From Amaranthus tricolor (Eukaryota; Streptophyta; Magnoliopsida; Caryophyllales; Amaranthaceae), in the NCBI RefSeq assembly GCF_026212465.1, contig NC_080053.1:5182287-5246286 (forward strand): a stretch of DNA of 64,000 bases. Reading direction: 5' to 3'. Shown piece after piece: positions 1 through 12,455 of the stretch. Position 1 is the stretch's first letter. Each line of letters starts with the position of its first letter. The translations under genes were made by a program, and so were the position numbers. The notes under the pieces were generated by a model. That model saw nothing but the letters and a program-made list of their open reading frames with translations, searched no databases and was not told the origin of the DNA.

Positions 1-1818
1 CCGGTATGAAGTGCTGGAACTGCGAGCCGACGAGCATGCCATGCGCAATCTCCCTCACCGGCTCCTCGTGGCTGTACCGTATCACGTCTGCCGCACCTTG
101 TGCCTGCAATCAATATTTAGTTAATGTAAAATTATATTATTTAATTGGCAACTTAATCATATAAATGCAAATGAAGACTTACAAATTGGGTCATCGTAGG
201 CGCAACAGGTGCGTAATGTGCTGCTGCGAAGATGGCACGTGGTGTCATCCATCGGCGCGTGATGGAGAGGAACCACGGCATGTAGTCTGGTGTAGTAGGT
301 GCGCCATGAACATCGATTGGCGCACCTAGTGCAAGCAGCTCAAGTCTTCGATCCCAACGAGCGATGTGACGCCAGTTTATCTCCATTCAGTTTGCCCCAG
401 CCTGATTTTTCCGCGAAATTAAGTGCAGCTGGGGTTTAGTGTCACAAGGCGGTGGAATGCCCTGTACCAACCCATATTGGCGCATTACGCGCTCTGGTAG
501 ATGTACTTCGACAATGTCGAAGCATATGGCACAGAAGCCCTCAACGCCCCTGAATGAATCCCCGAGTGTTCGGGTACAGCTGTGTAGGCTTCCGCAGGGT
601 ATGGGTCCCACAAAAACTAAAATACATGTTATGAAAATGTAAGTGATATGTTAATTAAATTGTACTAATATTAATGAGTACTGAAATGTTTACCTGGTTG
701 GGTCGTAGCAGGTCTAATTGATCTCGGTAGAATCCGAGACCGGTGCCGATGTGCTTGCGCGTCCGGCGTGCGAAATTCCAACTCGAACCGTATGCAACAT
801 CTGGTTCGGGTTGTGGTGGAGGAGCAGTATCACCACGACCAACGGTTCTGTAAGGTTGGCCGATAAGAATATGCTCCCACGCCCACAGCTGAACATTTGA
901 AATGTAATTAGTATATAATTCAACTACACCGGATTAGAGTTAAATGTTAATTTTATTACCTGTAATATTACTATTGGCCCCGCAATCTCCTTGACGTTCT
1001 TTTGGGCAGCACCACATAGTCTACTATATAGGTATCCAAGGGCTGCTGATCCCCAGCTATACTCGCCGATACGCTCCCACGTGTCGTCAAGTAAGGTTAA
1101 GTACAGGAGCTGTATTTGGTTGTTTGTTTTATCGGCAAAAAACACAGCTCCTATCAAGTATAAGAGGTACGCCTTGGCGTACCTTGAAATGGTGCCCTCA
1201 TCAGCATCTCCGGGGAGTTGCGAGAAGGTCTGAACCAACCATGTGCATCGCAAACCGCTCCCTCTGATCACTTCCGGTGGAGGGCGCTCTCCCAATATGC
1301 GATGCACCATGTCACGCCAGCTTGATAGCTGGCGTCCGCCTGTACAAATGGCACGTCCCTCTATGGGAAGCCGCGTTAGTAAGGCTACATCAAGCAATGT
1401 GATGGTAGCCTCACCTAGAGGGAGATGAAATGTATGCGTCTCCTGACGCCATCTCTCGACCAGTGCTGTGATAAAGGCACGGTCAACTCTGCCGTATGCT
1501 ACGAGGTGAAAGTCGTATAACCTCGTTAGCTCTAAGTATGGGATGATCCTATCATCGATCACCCATGGAACGGAATCTGGATGCTTGGTGCCCAGCGTTT
1601 CCGAATCAGACACCTATGAACATTGAAAAGGTAAGTTACTTGTATGTTAGCAATAGTAAAATGTAAATCATAACTATCGTAAACCTAACTTGGGCATCCC
1701 AAAGAGGAGTACTCCTGTGCTGATGCTGCATGGTCAAGACACTAGGATCTAGGGGTCCTGGAGCTGCTGGATCCATCTCCTCTACTGCTGTATTCGTGTT
1801 TGAGTTACAGATTATCAT
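1..1818 (-). pseudogene. Plant mobile domain (PMD, MAIN-like) gene, MULE-associated, partial and broken
   Basis: Minus-strand exons can be joined with GT-AG introns: 1695/1690-1818 (ends at a Gln before GTTAGG), 960-1613, 694-888, 183-616 and 1-103, the last running out of the window. The protein starts with the PMD-type 'GPLDPSVLTMQ..HRS' segment. It continues with the domain core (motifs 'YLELTRLYDFHLVAYGRV', 'TITLLDVALLTRLPIEG') and an 'LWAWEHIL' block. Known family: PMD proteins (MAIN, MAIL1 and TE-encoded relatives) are nuclear factors linked to silencing and also ride in MULE and Ty3 elements. Defects seen: in exon 4 the conserved 'WDPY' lies in a different frame from the 'ICFDIVEVHLPERV' block, which implies a frameshift near 555-575, and an in-frame TGA lies at 387-389 where a Trp would fit. 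It sits directly downstream of the MULE transposase on the same strand, so it was probably part of that element rather than a host gene. Confidence 0.8.
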
Positions 1819-1819
1819 T

Positions 1820-4361
1820 CTAATATAATATATATAACATATTACCTTGAGTTACAGGTTCTAGTGTTGTGACCTTCGCTCCCACAACGACGACAATTAG
1901 ATCGTTTTGGTCTACCCTATCCATTTCGTTGGCAATTCTCCTAGACTTAGGCCTCCCTTTACCCCGAATTTGATTGGGATCATGTCTAAGTTCAAAGCCC
2001 GTGTATTGCGGCCATGACCTCTTATCGATCATTGGCATGAAGTAATGTTCGTTTGTACTTGCATAACTTTGACTAGTATAGCACGGATCCACGAACCTCT
2101 CATATGAAAGGTGTCGTTTGATGCAAACAGCAAGTATTTGTGAACAAGGAAGGTGGTATATCTCAAGTTTGTTACATGTGCACTTCACTTGATTTAAGTC
2201 AACACGTTGAATCTTCCCCCCCTTGGACGATCCTCTAGTACCCCTCCCAGTCTTAACTTCGAATACACCACTTCTGTAATCAAATGCGATTATATCATGC
2301 CAATTTGCCTTCTCAGTATTTCTATTGATAATCCTAGTGGCATGGCTGTGTACATGTGTCCTCCAAGTAACCATGCGCTAGCACGTTCATGCCTTTGAAC
2401 AAAGTAGTCGTTTACCCGATAGAAGGTGAATTCAACAAGTGTTGTCAAAGGTAAGAAACGTACACCCTTCATCACAAAGTTGAAAACTTCAGCTAAGTTC
2501 GTGTTAGTAACGCCATTCCTATGACCTCCATCATGACACAACGACCACTTAGACATATCACCCACGTCATCAATCCAGAAAATTGCCTCTCGTTTTGCAG
2601 TCGCAATTGCCTTTAGACCATTCATTACCTTAACTTGTTGTCTTTGTGTAACACCAGAAAATTCGGGTGTTACACTTTGCTCAGCTGTTTTACCAAACAA
2701 CTTCTTCAACTGAACATTACCCATAGCACGATTGAAGTTGCTAAGCAAATGGCGTAAGCAAAACCTATGATAAGCATTAGGGGGTTGCCACTCCGGCTCT
2801 TCCATGGTTGCTAAAAATACCAGCGTGTCTATCAGAAATAACGCATAAACCCATCCTCCGTGTGACATGCTTACGAATACAAGCCATGAACCAGGACCAT
2901 GCACTTATATTCTCCTTCTCTACCAAGGCAAAGGCTAATGGAAAGATTCCCTTATCACCATCTTGGGCAATGGCAGTCAATAAGGTATGACGATATTTAC
3001 CATACAAGTGTGTGCCGTCAATGGCGATAAGAGGTTTACAATAATTGAAGCCTTCAATGCAAGGTTTACAGGCCCAAAAGACACGTTGGAAGGTCCTAAT
3101 ATTAGGTCTCACATATACACCCGTGTCATTGTCCTCCTTAAAAATACCACTCAATTACTAACCCCGGGTTGGAATGTTGCAAAGTTTCTAAAAAGCGTGG
3201 AGGGAGTGAGTAAGAACCTTCTCAGGTCCAGTAAATAGATAACAACGCTTGTTGCTTTGCACACCACACTCTCTTATAATTCACATCCACACCAAAACGA
3301 TCTTTAACCATCTGCCATACGACAGATACCTTAATGGATGGGTCTTTAGCAACACAATTTCTAATAACATTGTTAATTACAGAAGATGTCAGATGAATGT
3401 GTCCAGCCGAAACACTGTCACTACCCAATACACAAGAACCGTGCTTACCCTTATAGGTAACAATACGCCATGAAGATAAATAAGAGTCAAATGTAGCCCT
3501 AAGTTTCCACGAACAACCCCGCTTGCACTTCAAGGAAAGGACAGTTTGGTTCGAGGTCTCCGTTCTGTACTCGACATTTCTCCCAATATGATACACTCTG
3601 ATAGCTTCTAACAACGATTCCTTGCTATCAAACATCATACCCTTCTCAAACTCTCCCTGTTCGGTGTATGTGGTATCACAAACCCAAGTCCTCCATGAGT
3701 TGTCCTCCGCGTACTCGTCTAAAGGTGGACAGAGGGCATAAGGTGTAGGAGGAATCATTGTAGGAATGTTGCCTAGAGTCATGTCATTTGCTAGCGCATC
3801 CTCATCGACATCCACATCGTCCTCAGAAGGATCGTCAATGAGCTCATTACTCTCATTTCCATCATCCCAAGGTCCCATCTCAGCAATTTCTCCTAAGTTA
3901 ACCATTGAATCAATTGGAACTTGATTCGTAGAGGGTTGAGAAAAACTACAAGATGCGGAAGAAACGACGGGATTTACAGTTTCCTGAGTTAATATAGGCA
4001 TAGGGGTAGGAGTAGGATTAGAAGCAACTACATTCCCTAATGGTACTTCTTCTACGTATAACTCCAAAGAGGGAATTTGGGTGGACTTTGAATGCTCCCA
4101 CATCGCATCTATAGCCTCATCATCCTCAACAGGAAAGGCAATAAATTCTCCACTCAAGGCATTTTTAAAGCTTATATTTACGGTACTTCTAGTAGGGTCC
4201 AATCCAATCTTAAAACATATAAAACGTCTAAAGTGGTTCAAATCCATGTTCGAATTGCAAGCAAACAACTTACGTCTTCCCCCAACATAATGAACTTTGC
4301 CATTATTTTCTCTAATACAACCATTCCAAAAACATACTATAGTCACGCGAAATGATGCCAT
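1820..4361 (-). pseudogene. MuDR-type MULE transposase, decayed
   Basis: Starts at the ATG at 4361. The N-terminal part (3222-4361) has a PB1-like region and a MuDR DNA-binding domain ('KCKRGCSWKLRATF...W.IVTYKGKH'), separated by a very acidic linker. The MULE catalytic domain follows (about 2777-3154, 'LIAIDGTHLYGKYRH' and 'CVISDRHAGI' carrying the first two acidic residues), then 2290-2904, then a SWIM-like zinc finger (1820-2374, C-T-C ... P-C-S-Q). The transposase would cut and paste the element in the nucleus. Defects: a TGA at 3222-3224, a frameshift at about 3150, a frame change near 2800-2830 and another near 2310-2374. In the SWIM motif the usual final His is Gln, so the zinc site is also lost. 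The element is inactive. The other end and the terminal inverted repeats were not located; one end lies before base 1. Confidence 0.85.
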
Positions 4362-5344
4362 TTTCTACATTAATACAAAGAAAATCAACATCAACATCAA
4401 CTCATGCCCATACAAGTACATTATATTCATTAGATTATAATCTTTTTTGGTCAAAAAATTATTCAAATCCATAATGTAGCTAAGTTCATACATATATAAT
4501 ACACATAAAATCCAAATAATAAATCAATTCATAAGTTCACAGATAATATTTCTAATACCAACATCAACATCAACATTTCTAATAATATTCAACTAATACA
4601 ACAACATTACTTCAAAATCCAACATAAAGCTATAAAAACAATTAAAAATTACTTTCAATGCTTATGGATGATTAAGATTAGTCTTGATTCAACAACTAGC
4701 AACCTACATTTGAAAAAATAAACAAATTTGGTTAAAACCCTAAAAACCAAAATATACACCAAAAAAACACAAAAAAATTTACCTTTGAACAAGCTAGAGT
4801 ATCCCACACTAATTTTGAAGTGCCAAATTGAAAGAAGAATGCAAGATTTGATGGAATGAATCAATGGTTTTAGAGGGAGAAAGTCGAAGGTGAAGATAGG
4901 GTTTTGAGATTTCGGTAAAATGCGTAAAACAGAAACTGACCTGTTTTAGTAGAACAGGTCTGTTCGCAGTTAGTAACTGCGAACAGCTCCAAAGCACAGC
5001 TTTGGGGTTTTCACGCTTACTTTTGGGATTTTTTTAAAACTTGATTTATTTAATTAATTTTTTTTTTACTCAAGTATTTCAAATTTTCTAGAAAAGGCTT
5101 ATATCTTTCATTTTACCTGAGGCCTTAAAATATCATGAACGACACTGATGTTGTGGGTTGGTGGTATTGACGATTTATAAAGTGATTTTCTAATTTTTTT
5201 TGTTCGTAGGTGTTGTTGCAACTCTAGTTTATTTACGTAATTGGAGTACTCTTTAATATTTCAGATTAGATCATTGTATTATGTATTTTTCCAAGGATCA
5301 ATATATGAAATTTGTTATCCCTCCTTGCTTAATTCAGATGTACT
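4362..5344. other. Upstream flank of the MULE and junction to the duplicated segment
   Basis: AT-rich non-coding DNA. It contains short CATCAA repeats (about 4389-4405 and 4559-4575), the three hairpins described separately, and then about 300 bp (5040-5344) with no recognisable coding. The exact outer end of the MULE was not found. Homology with the second duplicate copy begins only at 5345. Confidence 0.5.
4939..5005. repeat. Three consecutive perfect hairpins near the MULE end
   Basis: Three inverted repeats sit head to tail. At 4939-4959 the arms are ACCTGTT/AACAGGT with a 7-nt loop. At 4960-4986 the arms are CTGTTCGCAGTT/AACTGCGAACAG with a 3-nt loop. At 4989-5005 the arms are CCAAAG/CTTTGG with a 5-nt loop. 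They lie upstream of the MULE transposase start, where a subterminal region would be. Role unknown; a transposase-binding or end-recognition site is an inference. Confidence 0.75.
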
Positions 5345-5357
5345 CTTTCTGAAACAG

Positions 5358-5530
5358 GTGTTTTCTTAGCTGTATCTTCCAACACACGTTATCAAATAGT
5401 TAATGGACTGGAGCGTGTTGCTGCAGCATCGCCATTGGCAAAGAAGGATATCCTGGAGAAAGGAGCTACTGATGCAACCCAAGAACTTGATGGTTTCCAA
5501 TTCAAGGAAAAACTCAGTAATCAGAAATAG
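5358..5530 (+). pseudogene. Fragment of last RETICULATA-RELATED (DUF3411) exon fused to a downstream ORF
   Basis: After an acceptor (AAACAG at 5352-5357) the sequence encodes 'VFLAVSSNTRYQIVNGLERV', as in the last exon of the copy at 39917-40110. It then jumps at 'SPLAKK' (about 5450) into a segment that in copy 2 lies about 600 bp further on (40610-40693). The joined reading frame stays open to TAG at 5528-5530. The family is chloroplast-envelope proteins that affect leaf mesophyll development. Only about 31 family residues remain and no upstream exons exist here, so this is a gene fragment. The junction shares an AAG with both parents, consistent with a microhomology deletion. Confidence 0.8.
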
Positions 5531-6601
5531 CTTAGAAAGGAAACTTTTTGCTTCGTTTGTTTAAACACATCAAATTTTATAGAAATGTTCTTTTTGTATT
5601 GTCTAATAAAGATTTGACTTTTTATAAAATAAGGAGCATATAGGATGTGGTTAAGAACAAAAGGAAAAGGTTTAGGAAAATATAAAATGCACGATCTTGT
5701 CACAAGTTACATGTTTATCAATGTCAACCATAGTATAATTGAATGTAAATTTGGTGTATAGTGGGTGGATATTGCATAGAGTGTAGTTTTCGCCACAACT
5801 AATGTTTCTTAAATAAGTTAAAATCATTCAACAAACTATTTACCAAACGCCCCTATTTTTTCATATGCGGTTTAATTGTTTTCGTATATCAAACCAAATA
5901 AAAAAAAAATTGATAAGTTTTTGGATTTTTTTTAGTTAAGTTGCTTATAAATCAAGACATAGACCCTACAACAAATTCAAGATATCTTTAATGCGCTTGA
6001 TATAGCTCTCTTTGCAACTAATAAAATGTCGTTATGCAAAGAGATTACTTTCTAAAATTGTAATTATAGATTCTGTCCAATGCAAAATTATTGATCAAAT
6101 TGATTACTGTGTGGTAGGGAGTAGCTTGATTTGGTGATGCGTCAAGAAAGAAATGAGGAGAGCAATAGTAATGGTGAGAAGGGGACAGTAGAGAGAGATG
6201 TAAATGAACAAGAACAAGAACAAGAACAAGAAGAACATGAAGATACAACAGAAGCAGAAATGAGTAATTACTGATGACTAATGCAAAGAACATCAAATAT
6301 GACCATAACTTCAGTATCCTTGACAATGTGTGTTATAGCAGGTAATTCCTTACTCCAGAATATTGAATTTCATCGCTTCTTTCCTTAGAATCCGGCCTTG
6401 TCTCTTGTCTCAGTTGGAATAAATACGGGTAATTAGGATTCTATTCTCATTTAGCACTTCCATTCCCTGATCCTATCCAATAATAAATTTTTTTGTTAAA
6501 AAAAAAGTAGGCTTCAACTTCTACATAAACTTTCTTTAAACATTTTGCTGAGATATAAAGCAGAGTTTGATAAGAAAAATAAAACTAACCAGTTTAGGGT
6601 A
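5531..6601. other. Region between the DUF3411 fragment and NLR copy 1
   Basis: AT-rich, shared with 40694-41767. Apart from the small ORF at 6137-6274, no gene or transposon was recognised. The last about 250 bp lie downstream of the NLR stop and should contain its 3' UTR. Confidence 0.5.
6137..6274 (+). CDS. Small conserved ORF, 45 aa, Glu/Gln-rich (hypothetical)
   Basis: ATG to TGA, 45 codons, encoding a very hydrophilic peptide with an 'EQEQEQEQEEHE' run. The copy in the other duplicate (41304-41441) has the same length and stop, with three substitutions and no frameshift. No family was recognised. It may be part of a larger exon or chance: the GAACAA repeat alone keeps a frame open. Low confidence that it is translated. 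Confidence 0.2.
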   Translation: MRQERNEESNSNGEKGTVERDVNEQEQEQEQEEHEDTTEAEMSNY

Positions 6602-9600
6602 TCATCTAAGATGAAAATTACTGATGTGCTTTATAAGAGGCCAATCTTCTCCGTTTGGCTTCTGACATCTTTCTTTTAGTTTAATACATTCCACAATCTC
6701 AAGTCGTTGCAAAGACTTAAACAAATTAAAAGATTTTGGGAGTTGATTTAATCTAGGACAATATCGAATCTCCATATGCTGTAATGCAGAAAGCTGAACA
6801 AGTGATTCAGGGAGGCTCACCAAATCAGGTAAATATCGGATGGAAAGCCATTGAAGTTGGCTTAAGTACCCAATTGACTCCGGAAGGTTTCTCAACTTAT
6901 ATTGCCAATGCAAAGAGAGCTTTTGAAGTGTTGTAAAACAAGTGAGAGCCTTTACTAGTAGTTCCCCTCTGATGGTGTTTGTCAATTTCAATATGTGAAG
7001 GCTCTGGAGATGTTTACATGCCGTCCTTGAAATCTCGCTGATTCCCTCATCATCATTTATCAAGGCTGCAGCATCCAACTCTTCACATGACTCGATTTCT
7101 AGTTCTTCAAGGACAGAGAGTCTGTGCAATGGGGGCGATAAATCTCTCAGTCTGCTGCAATCATGAATACCGAGGCGTCTGAGAGGTGTTGAAGACTTTA
7201 AAAAAACTTTAATCAACTCTTTGCATTTTCTCATCGTCAATGTATGCAAGGAAGATAAGGTGACTGAAAGAGAATCCAATTCATGAACTGAATTGATATG
7301 GAGCTTCTTCAGTGTGGAAGTAATAGATGTTTCCTGATCATTCAGTAGTTGTTTCAGTAGGTTTGCATGTATATTGACTGCTTCCAGAGTCTCAACAGTT
7401 CGAACCAAGGGCATGGACATCAGCTTTGGGCAACCATTTATTCTGAGTTCAGAAAGATAATTGAAAACTTGTTCTGGAAATTCATTTTTATCACTTTTAA
7501 ACCATCCCTTCAGTTGGGGCAGATTAGCCAACATCAGAAACTTAAGGGATGGGTAAAATGTTTTTGTAGAAGCAGCTTCCTTGTAATTATCAGAATCCTC
7601 TATCCAGTCCAAGGCATTGAGGCTCCGAAGCTGAAGGGACACAAGATTATACATTGTACTAAAGGATGGCAAATTTCGACAGCGACTGCAATCTGTTATT
7701 TTTAAGGACACAAGATTACTGAGCAAGTATGAGAATTTTTGTTCCATAGCCCAATTCGGAAAACTTATCCCGTCCAGCCTTGAACTTCTAAGTTTTTTAC
7801 GGTGGGAGGAGGTTGTAAGAATTCCAACTCTACAACCTCCTCCTGGTGAGTAATTACATCAGGGTCCGCATTCAAAGACTTCCATACTAATGACAAATTA
7901 TCAAGCGTCATCTTTGCTAGAATTTTATCATTTTCAGGAAGTTTATGGTGATCACGACTTTGTTGATAACGAATCTTCAGAGTTCCTACCAACTTGGTAA
8001 AATGGGCGAGTGTATCTAGCCCATTATTTTTTCCCACAATGAATACATCTAAGGTTTCCAGTTTTGAAAAATCGGCAAACCTAGGTGGTAGATCAGTCAA
8101 TTTATCCCCAACATACAAGTGCCTTAAACTATTACTCAATGTACAAAAGTCCTTTGGTAACTGTAGAATGCCAGAGCGTCGTAGGTCTAGAGTTCGCAAG
8201 AATGGAAAGTCTGTTAGGTGGTTTGGGAGAAGTTCAAACGAGACACCAAGTCTAAGGTATCTTAAATGCTTAAGTTTCCCTACAGAAGTCAAACAACTTT
8301 TACAATTCACAATGGCTAAATCCAAAGCTTGTAAACCTTTTAGAGTTTCCAAAATTTCATTGAGTTCTGGAATAACAATAAGCCCACAAGATTGATAAGG
8401 AAGAAAAAGCAGAGTCTTCAACTGTTTCGCATCACAAAGCCAGGATGGAGCTTTCCAATAAGAGTCCACCATAAAGCTCACATGTAGAATTTTTTGATGA
8501 TCGACTTTCTCTGTAGGATTACACATAAAACGATAATGATCTCCTACGAGATGTTTCACCACCTCATGCTTCAAAACTTGTACCTTGTAGAGCATCAAAC
8601 CCCTTTTATCATTTTCACCTTCTTCAATAAAGTATTTTACTTTGAGAAGTCTACGAAAAAAGTTTTTGAAACTTTTTGCCGGAGGCATCAAATCAAGAAA
8701 ACCCTGAACTTCCCAAAGTTGTTGTAGTTCAGCTAGATCATAAAATATGTAGTTAAGTGGAAACAATGAAGGCAACAACACGAGTGAACGCGTATATTTA
8801 GGGAGGCTGTCTTGTATAAGGTATATTACTGACTTAATAGAAGCATGTAAATTTTCCGAACTAAGGAGCAAAATATCATATACATGCTGCCACTTCTCTA
8901 AGTTGGGATAAGAAGATAGGATGAAAGCTATGGTTCGAATTGTTAGTAGATTATGGGCACATTCCTTAAAAATTTTATGGGCAATGTCAATAAGATTAGG
9001 AGCTCTATCCTTTTCTTCTATCTTTGAGAACGCTATGTTCAGAAACATTGCTCGACGCTCTTTAGCAGTAGGCAGAGGTAACATATAAGGTGCATTTTTA
9101 GCAATTGGCAGTGGGGAGAAGAGGTCCGGTTCTAGACTTGTGCATCTTGACGTGACCAGTATTTTGCTACCGGGTTTACTATCAATTGGTATAGACAACA
9201 AAGATCCTAATAAATAAGACCATTTTCTGGGATCATGTTCTGACAAACCATCAAGCACAAGCATGTATTTCCCGCTATAGAATTTTTTTCGAAGAGCCTC
9301 TTTAAATAATGTATCAGCTTGAAGAGCCTTGTCAATTCTTTCTAATAAACTTTCTGGAGATTGGACTCCAGATACATCAACCCAAAGTCGATGATCGAAA
9401 GTAGTTTGTACTATAGGATCATGATACACAAGCCAAGTAAGAGAAGTTTTACCTGTGCCCGCCAATCCAAGAATAGGAATAATCAACGAAGGAGCAAAAT
9501 TTTGCGATTCTTCACCCATTAATAGTAAATTAATGATCTGCTCTCTCCCACCATTTCTCACAACCGATTCTTGTTTTTCAATTAAAAAGCATGCCTCAGG

Positions 9601-10138
9601 CTTCAGGTTTGAAATTTGAAATAACTGTTGTTGAACATCTGTTGCTAGAACTCTCAAGTACTCCGGATAAATTTTGAAATTATTTTTCCCTAGTAAAAAA
9701 CAAAACAAAACAAAATGAGATTGTAAGACGACCTTAAAATAAAAAAAAAAACATATGCTAATAAAAATTTTAAACACATAGAGAAAAAGCTATTGTAGAC
9801 TTGTAGCTACGACTCAAACAAATAATTCAAATTAAATCGGGTTGCATACCTAGTTGACGCCAACGTTGACGGTGAGGCTGACGACACTCCAATACAAGAT
9901 GCTCGTTGATAAGAAACTGTAATTGGCTTGCTCCCAATCTCAGTCTGCTCTCGATATCCTTGTCTAATGCTCCAAACTTACCCATTCTTTCTAGTTGATA
10001 TTGAACCTCTCGTATATAGGACAAGATTTTAACCAAACGACCCATAAAATAATTTTGATAAACATACAAGTCTTCCTTAAAGTCCCGACAATTATAATAA
10101 TCATCATAAATAAGAATCAAATTGATATCACTATCCAT
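6602..10138 (-). pseudogene. CC-NB-ARC-LRR (NLR) resistance-gene analogue, copy 1, frameshifted
   Basis: Two exons on the minus strand. Exon 1 is 9850-10138 (ATG at 10138, donor CTAG|GTATGC). Exon 2 starts at 9689 after TTTTTACTAG and runs to 6602. Exon 1 encodes a short coiled-coil-like N-terminus. Exon 2 encodes NB-ARC (P-loop 'GLAGTGKTSL') and many leucine-rich repeats. Compared with copy 2, one T is missing near 7767, so the frame ends at a stop at 7765 and the protein would have about 737 aa instead of 1129. The remaining LRRs (6602-7747) continue open in another frame with no further stop, so the break is recent. A five-residue difference from copy 2 lies shortly before the kinase-2 motif. 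A TATA-like ATATATAAT lies about 80-90 bp upstream of the start. A truncated CC-NB-ARC protein with a short LRR could still be made. Confidence 0.88.
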
Positions 10139-12455
10139 ATTAATTATTTCCTTTACTTCTCTTATCCCTCATTATCTAAAGATACAATCTCAATTCCAAC
10201 TTTTCAAGAATTATCATTATATATATCCTCTAACTTGTTGGACCCACCAACCAATACTCCTACCACTTCTCTGTTTTTTCTCTTTTTTTTTTATTTTTTT
10301 ATTTTTTTTAAAATTTTTAAACATTAGTATTCGGGATCTCAATCATTGAAGAGCATGTTGAAAATAATAAACCCAGTCCGCCATTTTCGTTAATCTTAAT
10401 GGGTATGAACTGTAATGTTTGTGGGTTTGTAGCATGCAATATGGCTTTGATGTAGGACAAGTAGGAGTATTAAATCAAATATGAATTATATAATCATGAT
10501 TTAATTGTAAATAATGATGCCAACGTTTCTCATGGTAAATGCTACGCGTATATGAGTTGGATTAAAAGATCGTATTCATATATTTAATTAAAAACTATTA
10601 AATAACACTTTAAAAATTTGTTTAAAAACTTTAATAAATTCAGAAGAAATCATAATTACTTCGAGACTTAGGAGTGCATGCTAAAAGAATGATTATGAAT
10701 AAGTCAAATTTAATGCCTTTAAATTTAATGATAATTTAATGGGTATTTATCAATAGTACCCCTAAGTTTTTCACTTTATTAATGGTATTCCTAAATTTTT
10801 TTGATTATCAATGGTACCCTCGTGTTATTGAGCATCTTACAATTATAATATTTTTTGATTTTTTTCGTCCAAAATCATAAAAAACCGTTACCTTTTTTAC
10901 TTCTTTTATTTTTATGTTTAAATTGAAAATAAAAGAAAAAGAAAAAAAGTTAAAGGTTTTGGACGGAATAAAATAAAAAAGTTTACAGTTGTAGAACGCT
11001 TAATAACATATTTTGGACCAGTTTTTAGACCCGGTTCCGGAATATAAGGGTCCAAAATTTTTAGACCCAGATCCAAACCCACCGAATCTAAAGGGTCTAG
11101 GGTCCTTAATGGGCTTAAAAAAAGTCTTTGATTTGTCAAATTTGAGCCTTTGTAAGTCATTTTTTTCGTACTTTTAAAAGGAGCTTATTAGAGTATTATA
11201 CAAAATACAAATTTAACATGAAGATACAACAATTTAAATGAGTAGGTGTCTCTATACATTTTATGTAGTGGGTAGAATCATAGGAAGATGCATGTTTATT
11301 GTTCGTTTCCCGGTTATCAGATGCTTTGGAAGGGATGAGTGCAGGCATCAACATCATCTCCATCATTTTGTCTAACTTTTCTCTTTTCTATCTTGCATTG
11401 CTTTTTAGGAATTAGGATCTTCACAAACTAATGTTAGATTCTCACGCCTGCAAATGTTTACTTCTATATATTGTATCTTCAACTTTAATTCTCAGTGCAT
11501 TAATTGGACTGTTAGACTAATTTTGTACTTCCTTTTGCAAAGTGTATGGGTAGAGTTGTTCAAATGTGGCCCAACCTAAAAATTCAAATTAAAACCGAAA
11601 GTATCTAATCCGGAAATCTGTTCTTTTTTAGGTTTATCGAATCGACAATACCCAAACCGATTGACAACCGAAAATGAGTAAACTGAACCTAAACTGCAAC
11701 CGACTTTTATAACTGACATATAATTGTTGAACGAGATTACCCGAACCTAATAGTGAGTGTACCGAGTTATATCCAACTCAAATCATGCACGAAATCGAAC
11801 TCGATCTAGCTAAAATCGACTTTTCGAACCAATTTTTAGTTGAATTGTAAACCTAAACTAATTTTTAACATAGAGTATGGTGATTGATATTTTCATAAAT
11901 TAAATTTTATGAATACGTAGTGCCATATATTTAGAATTAGTAATCAGTGGTCAATTTTATTAAACTATTTTTAATCATAGTAGATGAAAAATGATAGAAC
12001 GTGAATTTTAATTTACATTCAAACAAGTAAAAGTAACAAAGTAATAGCCATTAATTGCTTTGCAATGTAACTATTTTCCATTAAGTTAAGAGAAGTTGAT
12101 CATCAATTTAAAAACGACTAACAACTTAATCTGATATTGACTCGATCGATAGTAATTAGTAACTCGTAGCTGAATTCTACTTGAAAAAGTATCTGGACCC
12201 AATCTGTACCCGGTAAAAGCGAACCAATTATTGATTAATGACCACCTGAAACCGATTGACACTCGACTCAAACTTCAACCGATATCGAACTGATGCAAAC
12301 TCAATAGCTCGAATAACTGATTTTCAACCAAACTGTGACTAATCGACCCGATACGAGTGTGACCCACTAAAACACGTATCCGAAATATAGTCGAACCGAA
12401 TGATATACGTCCGAAACCGACCTGATAACCAGAATGAACACCTCAACGTAACGGC
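10139..12455. other. Intergenic DNA upstream of NLR copy 1
   Basis: Contains a polypyrimidine tract (about 10270-10315) upstream of the NLR start, then AT-rich DNA. From about 11570 to 12450 there is a degenerate stretch rich in ACCGA/CCGAAACCGA-like words, which resembles an old transposon remnant. A similar purine/pyrimidine-imbalanced block lies at 11020-11110. No coding region is supported. The same DNA is at 45977-48681 in copy 2. Confidence 0.5.

Noticed and set aside
7994..8727. Plus-strand ORFs of 133 and 77 aa (and the matching 43173-43894)
   Set aside because: They lie antisense inside the NLR exon, have no family features, and follow its codon pattern.
9701..9777. Hydrophobic N-terminus (Phe/Leu-rich) on the NLR exon 2 ORF, which could be read as a signal peptide
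   Set aside because: It is translated intron. The TTACTAG acceptor and the phase-matched exon 1 give the real N-terminus.
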